Assembly (NCBI RefSeq): GCF_030815585.1
Contig: NZ_JAUSWY010000001.1
Span: forward strand, 3,844,001-3,908,000
From: Arthrobacter pascens
GTDB lineage: Bacteria; Actinomycetota; Actinomycetes; Actinomycetales; Micrococcaceae
DNA length: 64,000 bases
Direction: 5' to 3'
Part shown: positions 26,849 through 35,601 of the stretch, one piece after another
Numbering within the stretch: the first letter of the stretch is position 1
Layout: each line of letters begins with the position of its first letter
Translations under genes and position numbers: made by a program
Notes under the pieces: model-generated
What the model saw: only the letters and a program-made list of their open reading frames with translations
Database searches by the model: none
What the model was told of the DNA's origin: nothing

Positions 26849-27910
26849 CTAGCCCGCGGGCAGGAGCCGTCCGCTCGAGCCGCGCAGCACCAGCTCAGTT
26901 TCTACGCGGAGCGTCGCGGCAGGCTCCCCGGCGCCGTGCAGGAGATCAAGCAGCAGTGTGGCAGCGCCCGCGCCGCACTTCCCGAGCGGTGAGCGCACGG
27001 TGGTGAGCGGGGGTGTGGTGAAGTCGGCGCCGAAAATATCGTCGAAGCCCACGATGCTGATCTGGTCCGGGACCACCATGCCGGCGGCCTGGAGTTCCTG
27101 CATGAGGCCGATGGCCAGGAGGTCGTTGTAGGTCAGGACCGCGGTGGCGCCGCTGGCCCGGACGTCGCGCGCCACCTGCCTGCCACCGTCGACCGTGGGT
27201 TTGGTGGATTCCAGCCGTACGGCCTCCAGCCGGGACCATTCGCAGGCAGCCTGCACGCCGTCCCAGCGGCGGGCGGACATCCAGGACTGCGGCGGACCGG
27301 CAACAAAAGCAACTTTTGTGTGCCCGTTGGCGGCCAGGCTGCGGACTGCCTCACTGATGCCCTTGTTTACGTCGGGAACCACGCACGGCACGCCGTCGAC
27401 CTCGCGGTTGATGACTACCACCGGTTTGTCGCGGGCGAGCCTGCGGATGTCGTCGTCGTTCATGCGCGGGCTGGCAAGGATGAGGCCGTCCACGGTGGCC
27501 ATCATCCGGCGGGCGGCGGTCAGCTCGGTGACGGCGGACTCGGCGGATTCGGCCAGCACCAGGGTGTAGTCCCGCAGCGTGGCGGTGGTCTCCGCTCCGC
27601 GGATGATGTCGAAGAATGTGGGGTTGGTGATGTCCGCGACGATCAGCCCGAAGGTGTTGGTGCGGCCGGTGGGGAGCGCCCGGGCGAACGGGTTGACCTG
27701 GTAATTCAGCTCGGCAGCGGCATCCTCAATGAGTTTCTGCGTCTTGGCGCTGACCCGGCCCGGCTTGGTGAGCGCACGGGAAACTGTGGATGGATTGACG
27801 CCGGCAACCTTGGCAATGTCGTAGATAGTGGCGTTGGGCTTGCCGTCCCGCGCGTGCTTTTTGGCCGGCGCTCTTGTTGCGGCAACTTCCGGCGTCTTGG
27901 GTTCAGTCAC
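26849..27910 (-). CDS. LacI-family transcriptional regulator
   Basis: A 353-residue repressor-type protein. The helix-turn-helix and hinge are at about residues 27-75 (ATIYDIAKVAGVNPSTVSRALTKPGRVSAKTQKLIEDAAAELNY), followed by a periplasmic-binding-protein-like sugar domain. The start codon is GTG at 27910. The first 25 residues are a Lys/Ala-rich extension. Its closest relative in the window is the LacI protein at 37694, with which it shares the segment FGADFxxPPLTT. It lies 221 bases upstream of uxaC on the same strand and probably controls the operators described at 23686 and 26658; the effector is unknown, perhaps a uronate or KDG. Confidence 0.9.
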   Translation of the reverse strand: MTEPKTPEVAATRAPAKKHARDGKPNATIYDIAKVAGVNPSTVSRALTKPGRVSAKTQKLIEDAAAELNYQVNPFARALPTGRTNTFGLIVADITNPTFFDIIRGAETTATLRDYTLVLAESAESAVTELTAARRMMATVDGLILASPRMNDDDIRRLARDKPVVVINREVDGVPCVVPDVNKGISEAVRSLAANGHTKVAFVAGPPQSWMSARRWDGVQAACEWSRLEAVRLESTKPTVDGGRQVARDVRASGATAVLTYNDLLAIGLMQELQAAGMVVPDQISIVGFDDIFGADFTTPPLTTVRSPLGKCGAGAATLLLDLLHGAGEPAATLRVETELVLRGSSGRLLPAG

Positions 27911-27934
27911 CGCCCCATCCTAACGAGGAACAAT

Positions 27935-27998
27935 CCAACTGGGTCGCAGTTAATGTCGTTTCTAGCGCCCATAACGACAATAACTGCGACCTAGTTGG
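27935..27998. repeat. Long imperfect inverted repeat (REP-like element)
   Basis: A 26-bp arm at 27935-27960 pairs with 27973-27998 with two mismatches, around a 12-base loop. The arms contain GGTCGCAGTTAATGTCGTT and its complement. It lies between the LacI start and the dehydrogenase stop. It could terminate the ABC-dehydrogenase operon, but there is no T-tail, which fits a dispersed palindromic repeat better. Confidence 0.7.
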
Positions 27999-28043
27999 GC
28001 CTAGTTGGCCAGCGGTTGCCGGTTGCGGGTTAGCAGTGCCCGG

Positions 28044-29210
28044 CTAGGATCGCTCGGGGAACTTGCCTTCGTCCGCGATGCGCTTGTTCAGCTCGGCGAG
28101 GAACTCGTCCTCGTCGAAGTCCAGGCCCACTTCCGTGCCGGTCCAGCTGGAGAGGTGGATGGCGTTGGCCAGGCGGACGCCGTTGATGCCGTCCGATCCC
28201 GGGGCCAGCAGCGGGGTGCCGTCCAGGATGTTGGCCGCGAAGTTCTCCAGGACGCCGGCATGCTGGCCGCCCCAGACGGATTCGAACTCGATGACCTCGG
28301 TGGAGTAGTACTGTTCCGGATTCAGCTCGCCCATAAAGAGCTTGCGGACATCGTCCATATCCATGGCGTCGCTGAGTTCACGCTCCGGCTTGACCAGGCG
28401 CGTGACGGTGGCTGTTTTGGAGTTTTCGACCACGATCTTGCCCTGGTCGCCCAGGATCTCGAAGCGGTCGGTTCCCACAATGTCGTGGGTGGCAGTGACG
28501 AAAACGCCGGTGGCGCCGTTGCCGTAGTCCACCACTGCAGTTACTTCGTCCTCGACGGCGATGTCGCGACGGAAGCCGTACGCAACCTTCGAGTAGACGG
28601 ACTTCGGCACTCCACAGATCCACTGCCACAGGTCCAGCTGGTGCGGTGCCTGGTTGACCAGGACGCCGCCGCCTTCGCCGCCCCACGTGGCGCGCCATTC
28701 GCTGGAGTTGTAGTAGCCCTGCGGACGCCACCAGTTGGTGATGATCCAGTTGGTGCGGCGGATGCTGCCGATCTCGCCGTTCTCGACGATCTCCTTGAGC
28801 TTCCGGTACAGCGGGTTGTTGCGTTGGTTGAACATGATCGCGAAGGACAGCTCGGGCTTGCTCGCGGCGAACTCGTTGAGCTCTTTGACCTGCTTGGTGT
28901 ACACGCCGGCCGGCTTCTCCACGAGGGCGTGGATGTTGCGTTTGAGGGTCTCGATGCCCATTTCGGGGTGCAGGAAGTGCGGAACGCAGGTCACGACGGC
29001 GTCTACGTCGCCGCTTTCCAGCATGGCGATGTAGCCGTCGTAGAAGGGCACATCGGGGTACGTAGCCGAGGCAACGTCCTTCTTCGCAGGATCGGTGTCG
29101 CAAATGGCGCCGATCTCCATGTTGGGAACCATGCCGTCCGTGATGAACTTGGCGTAGGCGCCGCCCTGCTGACCCAGGCCGATAATGCCGAGGCGTACTG
29201 TCTTGCTCAT
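28044..29210 (-). CDS. Gfo/Idh/MocA-family NAD(P)-dependent sugar dehydrogenase (first copy)
   Basis: A 388-residue cytoplasmic oxidoreductase. The N-terminal Rossmann domain has LGIIGLGQQGGAY (residues 8-19) and the catalytic Lys99 in VEKPAGV. The C-terminal sheet domain has GGGVLVNQAPHQLDLWQW with His190 and Asp193, the usual catalytic and substrate residues. Family members oxidise or reduce sugars, inositols and glycosides, often at C3. It is the last gene of the operon that starts with the ABC importer at 35369 and follows an epimerase-like gene by 41 bases. Substrate unknown; the pairing with an epimerase suggests a 3-keto-sugar route. Confidence 0.85.
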   Translation of the reverse strand: MSKTVRLGIIGLGQQGGAYAKFITDGMVPNMEIGAICDTDPAKKDVASATYPDVPFYDGYIAMLESGDVDAVVTCVPHFLHPEMGIETLKRNIHALVEKPAGVYTKQVKELNEFAASKPELSFAIMFNQRNNPLYRKLKEIVENGEIGSIRRTNWIITNWWRPQGYYNSSEWRATWGGEGGGVLVNQAPHQLDLWQWICGVPKSVYSKVAYGFRRDIAVEDEVTAVVDYGNGATGVFVTATHDIVGTDRFEILGDQGKIVVENSKTATVTRLVKPERELSDAMDMDDVRKLFMGELNPEQYYSTEVIEFESVWGGQHAGVLENFAANILDGTPLLAPGSDGINGVRLANAIHLSSWTGTEVGLDFDEDEFLAELNKRIADEGKFPERS

Positions 29211-29251
29211 GTGTAAATCTCCGTATTCTTTGGTGCTGAGTCTGGGGAGTC

Positions 29252-30112
29252 TTAGAAGAGGCGGGCGTGGCCCATGGCCACCAGGTTGTCGTGGGAGGTC
29301 TGCAGTGCATCCCAGACGGTGCGGCCGTAGAGTTCGTCCTGTTCAACCAGCATGTACTGGGCTCCGGCGGCCTGCGAGGCGTCGATGATCGAGGGGAAAT
29401 CGAGGTTTCCTTCGCCCACTTCGGCGAACTGGACGACGTTCTTGAACTCGCTCATGAATCCCATGATGTCCCCCGAATCGAGCAGTCCGAACGCTGATTC
29501 CGGCAACTGACCGATTCGGTAGTCCTTCAGGTGCACCATGGCCGTCCGGCCGGCGTACTTCTGCAGCGTCCGGACCGGGTCGAGGCCGCCGCGCTGGACC
29601 CAGTGCACGTCGATTTCCATGCCCATGGCCGGGGAGTTCTCGGCGATGATGTCCAGCATGTATTTGCCGTCGAACTTCGCGAACTCGATGTGGTGGTTGT
29701 GGTAGTACAGTCCGAGCCCCTGTTCCTGCAGGCGTTCGGCGTATTCGTTGGCCTGCTTGGCGAAGTCAATGACTGCACCGATGGACCGCATCGCCGGAAA
29801 CGGCAGCATGCCGATCCGAAGAAGCTTGGAGTCGAGGCGCTTCGCGTCGTCCACGATCTTGTCGAAGTGATCCTGGAGCGAATCGCCGGGACGGCCCTTG
29901 GGTGCTTCCATCGCGACGGACAACGCCGCGATGTCCATGCCCAGTTCATTACGGGAGCGGTCCAGCTCGGCCACATTTTCGGGTGTCATCGGGATCTGCG
30001 AGATTTCGACGGCGTTGTAACCGATCGCGCTGACCTTGCGGAGCGTTTCGAACGGCCCGATCTCCGCGAAGCTGTCCTTCAACATCATCGCCTGCACGCC
30101 TATTTTGGCCAC
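29252..30112 (-). CDS. Sugar phosphate isomerase/epimerase-like TIM-barrel protein (first copy)
   Basis: A 286-residue xylose-isomerase-like TIM-barrel enzyme. Metal-binding motifs are seen in order: AVEISQ, YYHNHHIEF, MEIDVHWV with Asp and His, MVHLKDY, EVGEGNLDFPSII and VEQDE at the C-terminal Glu. Relatives act as epimerases, isomerases, or lyase/hydratases on 3-keto sugars and glycosides. It sits between the ABC ATPase gene and the first Gfo/Idh/MocA gene in one transcript. Together these form a dehydrogenase-plus-epimerase module that is repeated at 35602-37457. The exact reaction cannot be told from sequence. Confidence 0.82.
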   Translation of the reverse strand: MAKIGVQAMMLKDSFAEIGPFETLRKVSAIGYNAVEISQIPMTPENVAELDRSRNELGMDIAALSVAMEAPKGRPGDSLQDHFDKIVDDAKRLDSKLLRIGMLPFPAMRSIGAVIDFAKQANEYAERLQEQGLGLYYHNHHIEFAKFDGKYMLDIIAENSPAMGMEIDVHWVQRGGLDPVRTLQKYAGRTAMVHLKDYRIGQLPESAFGLLDSGDIMGFMSEFKNVVQFAEVGEGNLDFPSIIDASQAAGAQYMLVEQDELYGRTVWDALQTSHDNLVAMGHARLF

Positions 30113-30160
30113 GTTATTCCTCCGTTGTTGTACCTGGTGTGTTAAGTCCGGCGTCCGCCG

Positions 30161-31036
30161 CTAGGCGAGGGCGCCGGCCTGTTCAATCTGATGCCGCTGG
30201 CTTTCCAGCAGCCGGTGACGATCCGCCCGGCGCTGTTCCTGCCGGTCCGGATCGGGTACTGGGGACGCCAGCAGGAGGCGCTGCGTGTAAGGGTGCTCGG
30301 GGTCGCGGGTAACGATCTCGGCTGGTCCCTGTTCGACGATTTCGCCGTGGTACATGACCGCCACGCGGTGACTGATGTGGCGGACCACATCGAGATCGTG
30401 GGAAACGAAGAGGTAGGAAACCCCGGTATCACGCTGGATCTGCAGGAACAGGTCAAGCACTCGCGCCTGGGTGGACAGGTCCAGTGCACTGACGGGCTCG
30501 TCGCAGACGATCAGCTTGGGTGAGAGGGCCAGGGCCCGGGCGATGGCCACGCGCTGGCGCTGGCCGCCGCTGAACTCGCGCGGGAGGCGGTGGATGGCAT
30601 CCGCGGGCAGACCCACCTGGTCCAGGAGTTCCTTGACGCGCTTCTTGGCGGCACTCTGCTCCATGCCCTGCACGCCGAGGGGCTCGGCGAGGATGTCACC
30701 GATCTCCAGGGCGGGGTTAAGCGAAGTGTACGGATCCTGGAAAACCACCTGGAGGTCGCGGCTCAGGGTTCGCCGTTGCTTTCGGGTGGCGTGGCTGATG
30801 TCCTTGCCTTCGAAAGTGATTTTGCCGCCCGTGACCGGGGCCAGGCCCAGGACCGCACGGCCCAGGGTGGTCTTGCCGGAACCGGACTCCCCGACCAAGC
30901 CAAGGGTCTCGCCCTGGCCGATGGAGATGTTGATGTTCGTCAGGGCCCTGAACGGCTTTGCCCGGAACTTCTTGCTCGGGTATTCGACAACCAGGTTGTT
31001 CACTGTCAGAAGCGGTGCGCTTTCCGTGGTGCTCAT
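30161..31036 (-). CDS. Oligopeptide/oligosaccharide-type ABC transporter ATP-binding protein (OppF/DppF-like)
   Basis: A 291-residue ATPase. Walker A is GESGSGKTT, the signature is EFSGGQRQRVAIARAL, Walker B is LIVCDEP, and the D-loop and H-loop (SALD, VSHDLDVV) are intact. HPYTQRLLLASP is the C-terminal oligopeptide-transporter motif. The ATG at 31036 overlaps the stop of the permease-ATPase fusion by four bases; the open frame continues upstream but has no family match there. It pairs with the ATPase half of the fusion to power the importer. Substrate is probably an oligosaccharide or glycoside given the neighbours, although many Opp-type importers take peptides. Confidence 0.9.
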   Translation of the reverse strand: MSTTESAPLLTVNNLVVEYPSKKFRAKPFRALTNINISIGQGETLGLVGESGSGKTTLGRAVLGLAPVTGGKITFEGKDISHATRKQRRTLSRDLQVVFQDPYTSLNPALEIGDILAEPLGVQGMEQSAAKKRVKELLDQVGLPADAIHRLPREFSGGQRQRVAIARALALSPKLIVCDEPVSALDLSTQARVLDLFLQIQRDTGVSYLFVSHDLDVVRHISHRVAVMYHGEIVEQGPAEIVTRDPEHPYTQRLLLASPVPDPDRQEQRRADRHRLLESQRHQIEQAGALA

Positions 31037-32898
31037 GCGACCGGCTCCTTCTGGCTGGATACAAGCATGGACAGGGGGGTTTTGTCTTCGAGCATCGATG
31101 CCAGGAGAGTCTGGGTGTACCGCTCTTTCGGGTTCCGGAGGATGTCGCGGACGGATCCTTCCTCCACGAGCCGGCCGTTCTGCATTACAGCCACGCGGTC
31201 GCAAAGGTCCGCCACCACACCGAAGTTGTGCGTCACCAGGATGATGCCGATGTTCAGGCGCTGCTGGAGCTCGCGCAGGAGGTCCAGCACGTCGGCCTGC
31301 ACCGTGACGTCCAACGCGGTGGTGGGCTCATCGGCTATCACCAGGTCCGGTTCACAGCTGATGGCACCGGCGATCAGCACACGCTGGGCCATGCCACCCG
31401 AGACTTCGTGCGGGTACGCGCTGAAGGTCCGCTCCGGGCTGACGATCCCGACGTCGGTCAGCAGCTTCAGCGCACGCTTGCGGGCCTCCTCCTTGGAAAT
31501 CCCCAATACCCGCACCATGGGCGTGACCAGCTGGTAGCCGATGGTGAAGGCGGGGTCCAGGTTGCTCATGGGCTCCTGCGGAATGTAGGAGATGCGCTTG
31601 CCCCGCAGCTTGGACAGCCGCGACTGGTTGACGCGTTCGTCGCCCGGGGCAACGGTGTAGTTGCCATCGAACTGAATGGCGCCGCCCACAATGCGGGCAT
31701 TGTCCGGAAGCAGGCCCAGGATGGAGAACGCCGTCTGGGACTTTCCTGAACCGGATTCACCCACGATGCCGAGGATTTCGCCCCGGTCCACGTGGAAGGA
31801 CACATCGTCCACTACCTTCTTGATGGAGCCGTCGGCCTGCGGGTAGCCGACGCCGAGATTGGTCACCTTTACGAGGTGGTGCTCAGTTCCGGCATCGACG
31901 GCGGCCACGGACTTACGCGACGGGCGCGCCGTGGCGGGCGCCGCCGTCGGGCTCGCTCCCGTGGCCGAAGACGTGGCCCTTTTCTTGCGGTGCTTGACCT
32001 TTTCGCCGTCTTCCAAGGCGTCGCGGATGGCGTTGCCGAGCAGCACCAGGCCGCCGATAGTGAGCGCCATGGCGAGGGCGGGCCAGAGGAGCAGCGTGGG
32101 GGTCAGGTAGACGTTCTTGAAGCCCTCGGAGAGCATCACGCCCCAGGTTGCCTTGGTGGGATCGCCGAGTCCCAGGAACTCAAGTCCGGACTGGATCGCA
32201 ATGGCCACGCCGGCAATGGCTGCGGTCTGAATGATGATGGGTGCGCGGACCACGGAGAAGATGTGGCGGGCAATGATGCTCCAGTCGGAGAGCCCGGACA
32301 CCCGGGCTGCATCGACATAAAGCTCGTTGCGCACCGACTGGACAGCGGTGCGGGTCAAGCGGAAGTAGGACGGGCTGATGAGGACGCCGAAGGCGATCAT
32401 CGAAATCCATACCGAGGGTCCGAACGCTGCGCGGATGGTGAGCAGCACGATCAGGCCCGGCAGGCTCATGAGGATGCTGACCACCCAGTTGGAGACCGCC
32501 TCGAACTTCCCGGCGTAGTAGCCGGCGATCAGGCCGGCTGGGAGGCCGATGGCGATGGCAACACCGGCACACAGCAGTGCGGACAACAGCGTGAGCTGGG
32601 CACCGAAGAGCAGGCGGCTCCAGGTGTCGCGTCCGGCGCTATCCGTGCCCAGGATGTTCACAGAGTCTGCCGGTGCCAGGGTCTTGGTGATGTTCGCGAA
32701 GTTCTCCTCGAACGGGGCCAGGACCGGGGCCAAGATGGCCAGCAAGGCGATGGATCCCAGGATCACCAGCGAGGCGATGCCCATCGGGTTCCTGAGGAGG
32801 CGGCGCATCACGGTGGAACGGACCACTGTGCCACTCTGCCCCGTCGGAACGGGGGCAGGGACGGCCGTTACGGCCGCTGTTTCTACGGAATCGCTCAT
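31033..32898 (-). CDS. Fused ABC permease and ATPase (DppC-DppD type)
   Basis: A 621-residue fusion. Residues 25-300 are a DppC-like permease with N-terminal MRRLLRNPMGIASLVILG, five to six membrane helices and the inner loop DAARVSGLSDWSIIARHIF that docks to the ATPase. An Ala/Lys-rich linker follows at about 305-345. Residues 348-615 are a DppD-like ATPase: Walker A GESGSGKSQ, signature EVSGGMAQRVLIAGA, Walker B LVIADEP, and RYTQTLLASM at the end. The start at 32898 overlaps the DppB stop by four bases. Fusions of this kind are known in actinobacteria. Confidence 0.9.
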   Translation of the reverse strand: MSDSVETAAVTAVPAPVPTGQSGTVVRSTVMRRLLRNPMGIASLVILGSIALLAILAPVLAPFEENFANITKTLAPADSVNILGTDSAGRDTWSRLLFGAQLTLLSALLCAGVAIAIGLPAGLIAGYYAGKFEAVSNWVVSILMSLPGLIVLLTIRAAFGPSVWISMIAFGVLISPSYFRLTRTAVQSVRNELYVDAARVSGLSDWSIIARHIFSVVRAPIIIQTAAIAGVAIAIQSGLEFLGLGDPTKATWGVMLSEGFKNVYLTPTLLLWPALAMALTIGGLVLLGNAIRDALEDGEKVKHRKKRATSSATGASPTAAPATARPSRKSVAAVDAGTEHHLVKVTNLGVGYPQADGSIKKVVDDVSFHVDRGEILGIVGESGSGKSQTAFSILGLLPDNARIVGGAIQFDGNYTVAPGDERVNQSRLSKLRGKRISYIPQEPMSNLDPAFTIGYQLVTPMVRVLGISKEEARKRALKLLTDVGIVSPERTFSAYPHEVSGGMAQRVLIAGAISCEPDLVIADEPTTALDVTVQADVLDLLRELQQRLNIGIILVTHNFGVVADLCDRVAVMQNGRLVEEGSVRDILRNPKERYTQTLLASMLEDKTPLSMLVSSQKEPVA

Positions 32899-33836
32899 GA
32901 CACACGCACTTTCGGGTTGAGCCAACCATTGAGGATGTCCACCAGGAGGTTCACCACAATGACCACCACCACGGTGTACATGACCACTCCCATGACCACG
33001 GGAAGATCGGACTGGCCAGTGGCGGTGACCGCGAGCGGTCCCATACCTGGAAGGGCGAAGATCTGCTCGATGATCACCACGCCGCCCAGCATTCCGATCA
33101 GTTGCAGGCTCAAGACGGTCAAGCCTGCCGGTGCGGCACTGCGCAGCACGTGCTTGAAGAGGATTTCACGCTCTCCGATGCCACGGCTGCGAAGTGTCCG
33201 GACGTAGTCGCGCTCGAGCTGCTTGATCACGGCGCTGCGGATCTGCTGCGCGCCGCCGGTCACGCCGTTGATAAGCAATGCAATGACCGGAAGGGTCATC
33301 GAGTAAACCCAGGCCTCTGGACCCACCCCAGGAGAGATGGTGCTGGTGGCCGGGAAGAGGCCCAGCTGGATGGCCAGGAGGGTCACAAGGAGCACGCCGA
33401 TCACGTACCCCGGGATGGAGTCGCCAACGATCGCGCCCACCTGGACCACCCTGTCCACCCAGCCGCGCTTGACGGCTGCGGCAACACCGATCAGTGCTGC
33501 GCAGATGGCGATCAGGATCATTGCGGTGAAAACCATCGTCATGGTCACCGGGATACGCGTAGCCAGGGAGTTGGCCACCGGTTCCGAGGTGAACCACGAA
33601 GCTCCAAGGTTTCCTGAGAGGGAGTCGCCCAACCAGGCGAAGTAACGGGTCGCGAGGGGCTGGTCGAGTCCGAGCTCCTGTTCCTTAAAGGCAACCTGCT
33701 CCGGAGTGGCCTGGTCACCCAGGATGTTCCGGGCAATGCTGCCGCTGGAGGTGTACAGCAAGGTGAAGGTGAGTGCCGAGACTACGAACAACACCACCAG
33801 ACCGCTGCCTAGCCTTTTCGCAATGAACTTGATCAT
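32895..33836 (-). CDS. ABC transporter permease, DppB type
   Basis: A 313-residue inner-membrane protein with about six helices. The family start MIKFIAKRLGSGLVVLFVVSALTFTLLY and the N-terminal GDQATPEQVAFKEQELGLDQPLATRYFAWL linker are typical, and the ATPase-contact loop is DYVRTLRSRGIGEREILFKHVLR. It forms the channel with the permease half of the DppC-DppD-like fusion. It lies six bases after the binding-protein gene, with AGGAC directly before the ATG. Confidence 0.92.
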   Translation of the reverse strand: MIKFIAKRLGSGLVVLFVVSALTFTLLYTSSGSIARNILGDQATPEQVAFKEQELGLDQPLATRYFAWLGDSLSGNLGASWFTSEPVANSLATRIPVTMTMVFTAMILIAICAALIGVAAAVKRGWVDRVVQVGAIVGDSIPGYVIGVLLVTLLAIQLGLFPATSTISPGVGPEAWVYSMTLPVIALLINGVTGGAQQIRSAVIKQLERDYVRTLRSRGIGEREILFKHVLRSAAPAGLTVLSLQLIGMLGGVVIIEQIFALPGMGPLAVTATGQSDLPVVMGVVMYTVVVVIVVNLLVDILNGWLNPKVRVS

Positions 33837-33842
33837 GGAGTC

Positions 33843-35369
33843 CTACTTGGCAGGCGAGTAGTTGTAGATGGACGGAACGGCCTGCTGGATCTGCGGAGTG
33901 ACGTTCACCTTGTCGTTGTGGTAGTACATCTGGTTCACACGGAACAACGGAGCGAACCATGCCTGTTCCACTACATACTTGTTGACGTCCTGTGCCAGCT
34001 TGCCGGCCTCTTCGCCCCCGGTGCGCACAGCCTGTATCTTGGCCTCGAGCTCCGGCGTGGTGTTCTTGAACGGGTTGTACAGGGCCTTGGTGGAGACGAT
34101 CTGGTCAATCGCAACCGTGGGCTCGCCCTGGAAGAGGTTGTAAAACAGTGCGTGGTATTTCTGGGCCGCAACGTCCGCAGTGAACGTGTTGGTGATCGCG
34201 GCGCCCGGCTTCAGGGTAATGCCGACGTCCGCGAGCTGCTGCTGGAGAACGGAGATAAGGGTTTCACCTCCCGGAAGGGTAGGGACGTCCAGAGTTACGT
34301 TGCCCTCGAAGCCGGACTCCTTTAGGAGTTGCTTGGCCTTGGCGGGATCGTAGCTGTAGTAGTTCTCCAGCTCTTCGGTCCAAGCGCCGCTGTCCTTGCC
34401 AAACGGCTGCGAGGTGGGAGTTCCTTGGCCGAGCATGACCTGATCCAGGATGGTCTTGCGGTCGAACGCGTGGTTGATGGCCTGGCGGACCTTCAGGTTG
34501 GCCAGGGCGGGGTTACTGGTGCCGTCGCGGTCCAGGAGGAGCAAGCCGGACCAGTCCACCTGGTTGGTTTCGAGCTTCATCTTGGCGCCCTCGGCCTGCT
34601 TGCCGTTCTTGGGATCCAGGAGGGTGGCATCGATCTGGCCGGAAACCAGCGCATTGGTGCGGGCTGTGGGATCGGTGAGGATCTTGAGGGTGAGCTTCTG
34701 GTACTTCTGGAGGTCCTTGTTCCAGTAGCCCTCGCGGGCGGTGAAGACCGTTTGCGAGTCCTTCACCGAGGCTGCCTTGTCCATCACGTACGGGCCGGAG
34801 CCCACAGGAACGGTCTTGATGGCGTCAGTACCCAGTGACTGGGGGCTTCCCATCAGGCCCGCGGCCTGGCTCAGGAAGTACTCCAGTGCCGGATCCGGGG
34901 TAGCGAGGTTGATATCGATGGTGTCCGCGTCCACCACGGCTACGTCCTGCACCGAGGCGAGCTGGGCCATCTGCGGGCCGTTGGCCTTCTTGAAGTGGTC
35001 CATGTTGGCCTTGGCTGCTTCGGCGTCGAACTTGGCACCGTCGCTGAAGGTGACGTCGGTCCGGAGATCCAGGGTGAGCTTGGTGTTGGTGTCGTTGTAC
35101 TTCCACGCCGTGGCCAGCATCGGACTGAGCTTGCCGTCCGGTTCGCGCAGGATCAGGGTGTCATACGCTGCCTGGTACGGCTGCAGGGCATGGCCGACGT
35201 GAGCCTGGGCAGGATCCCAGGAAGTGATGTCCCGGAGGGTGCCCAGGGTGAGTGATGTTGGAGAAGCGCCGGCGTTTGAGCCCGCTCCGGCGCCCCCGCC
35301 ACATGCGGTGAGCGCCAGCGAGGCGCTGAGTACGAGGGCGGCTGCTGCCGCCTTGGGACCTAACTTCAT
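33843..35369 (-). CDS. Extracellular solute-binding lipoprotein, family 5
   Basis: A 508-residue substrate-binding protein. The lipobox LTAC at residues 20-23 gives a lipid-modified Cys23 after a short signal peptide, so it is anchored outside the membrane. The SBP_bac_5 pattern is clear: SWDPAQAHVGHALQPYQAAYDTLI, DVTFSDGAKFDAEAAKANMDHF, VPVGSGPYVM, LANLKVRQAINHAFDR and LLKESGFEG. The ATG at 35369 with CAGGAG upstream fits the signal peptide; the frame is open to 35480. First gene of the importer operon and likely to set its specificity, which is not predictable. Confidence 0.92.
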   Translation of the reverse strand: MKLGPKAAAAALVLSASLALTACGGGAGAGSNAGASPTSLTLGTLRDITSWDPAQAHVGHALQPYQAAYDTLILREPDGKLSPMLATAWKYNDTNTKLTLDLRTDVTFSDGAKFDAEAAKANMDHFKKANGPQMAQLASVQDVAVVDADTIDINLATPDPALEYFLSQAAGLMGSPQSLGTDAIKTVPVGSGPYVMDKAASVKDSQTVFTAREGYWNKDLQKYQKLTLKILTDPTARTNALVSGQIDATLLDPKNGKQAEGAKMKLETNQVDWSGLLLLDRDGTSNPALANLKVRQAINHAFDRKTILDQVMLGQGTPTSQPFGKDSGAWTEELENYYSYDPAKAKQLLKESGFEGNVTLDVPTLPGGETLISVLQQQLADVGITLKPGAAITNTFTADVAAQKYHALFYNLFQGEPTVAIDQIVSTKALYNPFKNTTPELEAKIQAVRTGGEEAGKLAQDVNKYVVEQAWFAPLFRVNQMYYHNDKVNVTPQIQQAVPSIYNYSPAK

Positions 35370-35451
35370 TGTTGGCTCCTGGGATCCGTGGAACGTGAGA
35401 CTTGCGAAATGAAGCAGATGTGGCGTGGACCACACCCGTCTTGTGAGATTC

Positions 35452-35491
35452 AGAATACGCACTAATGGCTTTTTTGGCAACCGATTGTCAA
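35452..35491 (-). promoter_or_regulatory. Promoter of the ABC importer operon with LacI-type operator
   Basis: Minus strand -35 TTGCCA (35480-35475), 17-base spacer, -10 TATTCT (35457-35452). The dyad TTGGCAACCGATTGTCAA at 35474-35491 covers the -35 box in the same register as at 23686. Confidence 0.75.
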
Positions 35492-35553
35492 AAATGTTGC
35501 GGTATTTCTTTTTTCATACCGGAATGGGTTGCCCGGGCATGTGCGGGCTGGTT

Positions 35554-35565
35554 GCAACCGGTTGC
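35554..35565. promoter_or_regulatory. Second LacI-type operator upstream of the importer operon
   Basis: GCAACCGGTTGC is a perfect 12-bp palindrome, 80 bases centre to centre from the promoter operator (about seven or eight helical turns). An upstream auxiliary site for looping is plausible. Confidence 0.6.
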
Positions 35566-35601
35566 TTCCAGCTACCGCCCAGACGCCACTACAGCCATGG
35601 G

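Noticed and set aside
28005..28020. Sixth LacI operator upstream of the LacI gene at 27910
   Set aside because: TTGGCCAGCGGTTGCC keeps only part of the dyad and lies in the downstream region of the dehydrogenase gene; too weak to call.
31792..33207. 471-residue open frame on the plus strand
   Set aside because: Antisense to the permease genes; highly charged shadow sequence.
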